A stretch of 32,764 nt of DNA from Aureispira sp. CCB-QB1 (GTDB taxonomy: Bacteria > Bacteroidota > Bacteroidia > Chitinophagales > Saprospiraceae), in NCBI GenBank assembly GCA_945870185.1, contig CAMBRK010000050.1, positions 1 to 32,764 on the forward strand, in the 5' to 3' direction. Position 1 is the first letter of the stretch. Each line of letters starts with the position of its first letter. The notes under the pieces are model-generated. The model was not told the origin of the DNA, made no database searches, and saw only the letters and a list, made by a program, of their open reading frames with translations. A program made the translations under genes and the position numbers. This document shows, piece after piece, positions 31,674-32,764 of the stretch.

Positions 31674-32434
31674 TGATCCATTTTATATTACAACTCAAAG
31701 AAAGGAACGAAACACTTTTTTATTATGGTTTAGTCTGTTTATTTTTTGCTGCTTTTTGCTTGGTATTGACAAAACTTACTATTACCAATGTATATGGAGT
31801 CAATGCTTGGTACAAACCATTTAAATTTGCATTTTCTACTTTTTTGTATGCATGGGCTATGGCATGGTACTGTCATTATTTGCCCAAATTCAATTTAGAA
31901 ATATTTAACTGGGCTATCATCATTTTGTTGGGTTTTGAAATTGTGTATATTGCCTTGCAAGCCAGTAAAGGACAAGAATCTCATTACAACACGAGTACTC
32001 CACTCTACGCCACCTTATTTTCTATGATGGCAATTGCAGCTTCATTAGTAACACTATACACTGCTTATGTTGCAGTGCTGTTTTTTTCGGATAAATTTCC
32101 TGAATTGACCGACTACTATCTGTGGGCTATACGTCTTAGTATGATCATATTTGTGATCTTCTCTTTTCAGGGCTTCCTGATGGGAAGCAGGTTAAGCCAC
32201 ACGGTAGGTTTGGTCAATGACAATTCGGACCTTTACATCGTAGGCTGGAGCAAAACAGTTGGTGACCTTCGAATAGCTCATTTTATAGGTATGCATGCAT
32301 TGCAAGTCTTGCCGTTGCTGGCATATTATGTGTTCAAAGATCTGAAATTGACTATTATGATCTCAGTTTTGTATGGCTTATTGGCTGTATTTACGTTGGT
32401 ACAGGCGTTGCAGGGAAAATCTTTGTTTAGATGA
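31670..32434 (+). CDS. Unknown membrane protein with about seven transmembrane segments
   Basis: 254 residues with seven hydrophobic segments: about 19-36, 47-67, 77-94, 112-136, 155-177, 203-223 and 226-246. The loops are short. Conserved-looking residues are His in 'AHFIGMHALQVLPL' (segment 6) and aromatic 'NVYGVNAWYKPFKFAF' before segment 2. The start overlaps the SDR stop by 4 nt. No family is recognised. Transport or a membrane-bound oxidoreductase are possible; none is supported by a motif. Confidence 0.75.
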   Translation: MMIHFILQLKERNETLFYYGLVCLFFAAFCLVLTKLTITNVYGVNAWYKPFKFAFSTFLYAWAMAWYCHYLPKFNLEIFNWAIIILLGFEIVYIALQASKGQESHYNTSTPLYATLFSMMAIAASLVTLYTAYVAVLFFSDKFPELTDYYLWAIRLSMIIFVIFSFQGFLMGSRLSHTVGLVNDNSDLYIVGWSKTVGDLRIAHFIGMHALQVLPLLAYYVFKDLKLTIMISVLYGLLAVFTLVQALQGKSLFR

Positions 32435-32508
32435 AATGATTTTAGTTTTTTAGCAATATTACCAAAAAAGAAATGCCCCGATTTTACTTTTGGTGGGTAA
32501 GAAATACA

Positions 32509-32563
32509 AAAACGCTTCCATCACTTTTATCCTATTTTTGGAATAATATGACGGAAGCGTTTT
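32509..32563. terminator. Bidirectional terminator between convergent genes
   Basis: The arms AAAACGCTTCC / GGAAGCGTTTT are perfect over 11 bp and extended by ATCA / TGAC with one mismatch. The loop is long (33 nt) and contains a small TCC...GGA pair. It lies between the membrane-protein gene and the convergent DUF5655 gene. Confidence 0.65.
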
Positions 32564-32575
32564 ATGATGTGAAGC

Positions 32576-32764
32576 TTACCCTGCGTTGTCAAATGCCAGT
32601 CTTACCCAATCAATGACTTCTTTGTCAATTTCAGAAACGTCACTTAGATTTATCTTATGAGAACAAATACCGTTTGGTTTTTCGGCTTCCAATTTGCCTT
32701 TGGGTTCCACACCTTTTAGGTTGAATCCTATTTCAAATCTTGTTTTTGATGCAGGGTTTAAGAC
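32576..32764 (-). CDS. DUF5655-domain protein, C-terminal fragment (5' end outside window)
   Basis: The minus-strand frame is open from the window edge to TAA at 32576-32578, giving 62 residues. 'ASKTRFEIGFNLKGVEPKGKL', then 'HKINLSDVSEIDKEVIDWVR' and 'LAFDNAG', match the end of DUF5655, usually joined to an N-terminal DUF4287 in Bacteroidota. The function of the family is not established. Only the C-terminus is seen, so the domain order is inference. Confidence 0.75.
   Translation of the reverse strand, partial: VLNPASKTRFEIGFNLKGVEPKGKLEAEKPNGICSHKINLSDVSEIDKEVIDWVRLAFDNAG

Overview
The window comes from a Bacteroidota chromosome, most likely Saprospiria/Saprospiraceae-like. The GC content looks low, and there is no sign of phage integration or an insertion sequence. 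The reasons for the assignment are: secreted proteins with type IX secretion (T9SS) C-terminal sorting domains (left edge and 17.8-20.6 kb), the Bacteroidota promoter element TAnnTTTG in front of many genes, almost no Shine-Dalgarno sequences, a Bacteroidota-type Crp/Fnr C-terminus (in a pseudogene), DUF6249, and long-form aminopeptidase P. I saw no tRNA, rRNA or CRISPR array.

Layout. 1-0.6 kb: the 3' end of a T9SS cargo gene with a strong hairpin terminator. 0.8-3.0 kb: a minus-strand sulfur cassette (SQR-like flavoprotein, single-cysteine DsrC/TusE-like carrier, DsrE2-like protein) behind its own palindromic operator. 3.0-4.3 kb: yqeY and rsmA. 4.5-6.4 kb: lipoprotein S9 peptidase. 6.4-7.5 kb: ECF sigma factor and putative anti-sigma factor. 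7.6-8.5 kb: DUF6249 membrane protein, an interspersed repeat, and a lipoprotein gene broken by TGA exactly at its lipobox cysteine. 8.6-11.6 kb: SPOR protein, rodA and tgt (one minus-strand unit). 11.7-17.6 kb: prfC, aminopeptidase P, rpoN, a small period-18 repeat protein and rpsU. 17.65-17.82 kb: a nested palindromic element. 17.8-22.5 kb: FG-GAP/ASPIC T9SS protein, miaE and an unknown secreted protein. 22.7-25.7 kb: DUF697-SHOCT protein, SelL-like redox protein and two unknown secreted proteins. 25.7-27.5 kb: a repeat element, an ATP-grasp ligase and a YkuK-like protein. 27.7-30.3 kb: a decaying patch with a DUF3267 gene carrying a nonsense codon, a Crp/Fnr pseudogene, a probable oxidoreductase remnant and one intact YgiD-type dioxygenase. 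30.3-32.4 kb: SRPBCC, SDR and multi-pass membrane protein, probably one operon. Right edge: C-terminus of a DUF5655 protein on the minus strand.

Most of the window is core housekeeping: ribosome maturation and translation (rsmA, prfC, rpsU, tgt, miaE), cell shape (rodA), transcription (rpoN, ECF) and peptide turnover (S9, M24). The points that stand out are: the sulfur cassette with a one-cysteine DsrC and a dedicated palindrome; a TGT that has lost all four zinc ligands at exact canonical spacing; the nested 175-bp palindromic element and two other repeat-like elements, all in convergent (3'-to-3') gaps; a lipoprotein whose stop codon falls on the lipidated cysteine; and a cluster of genes interrupted by in-frame stops around 27.7-30.3 kb.
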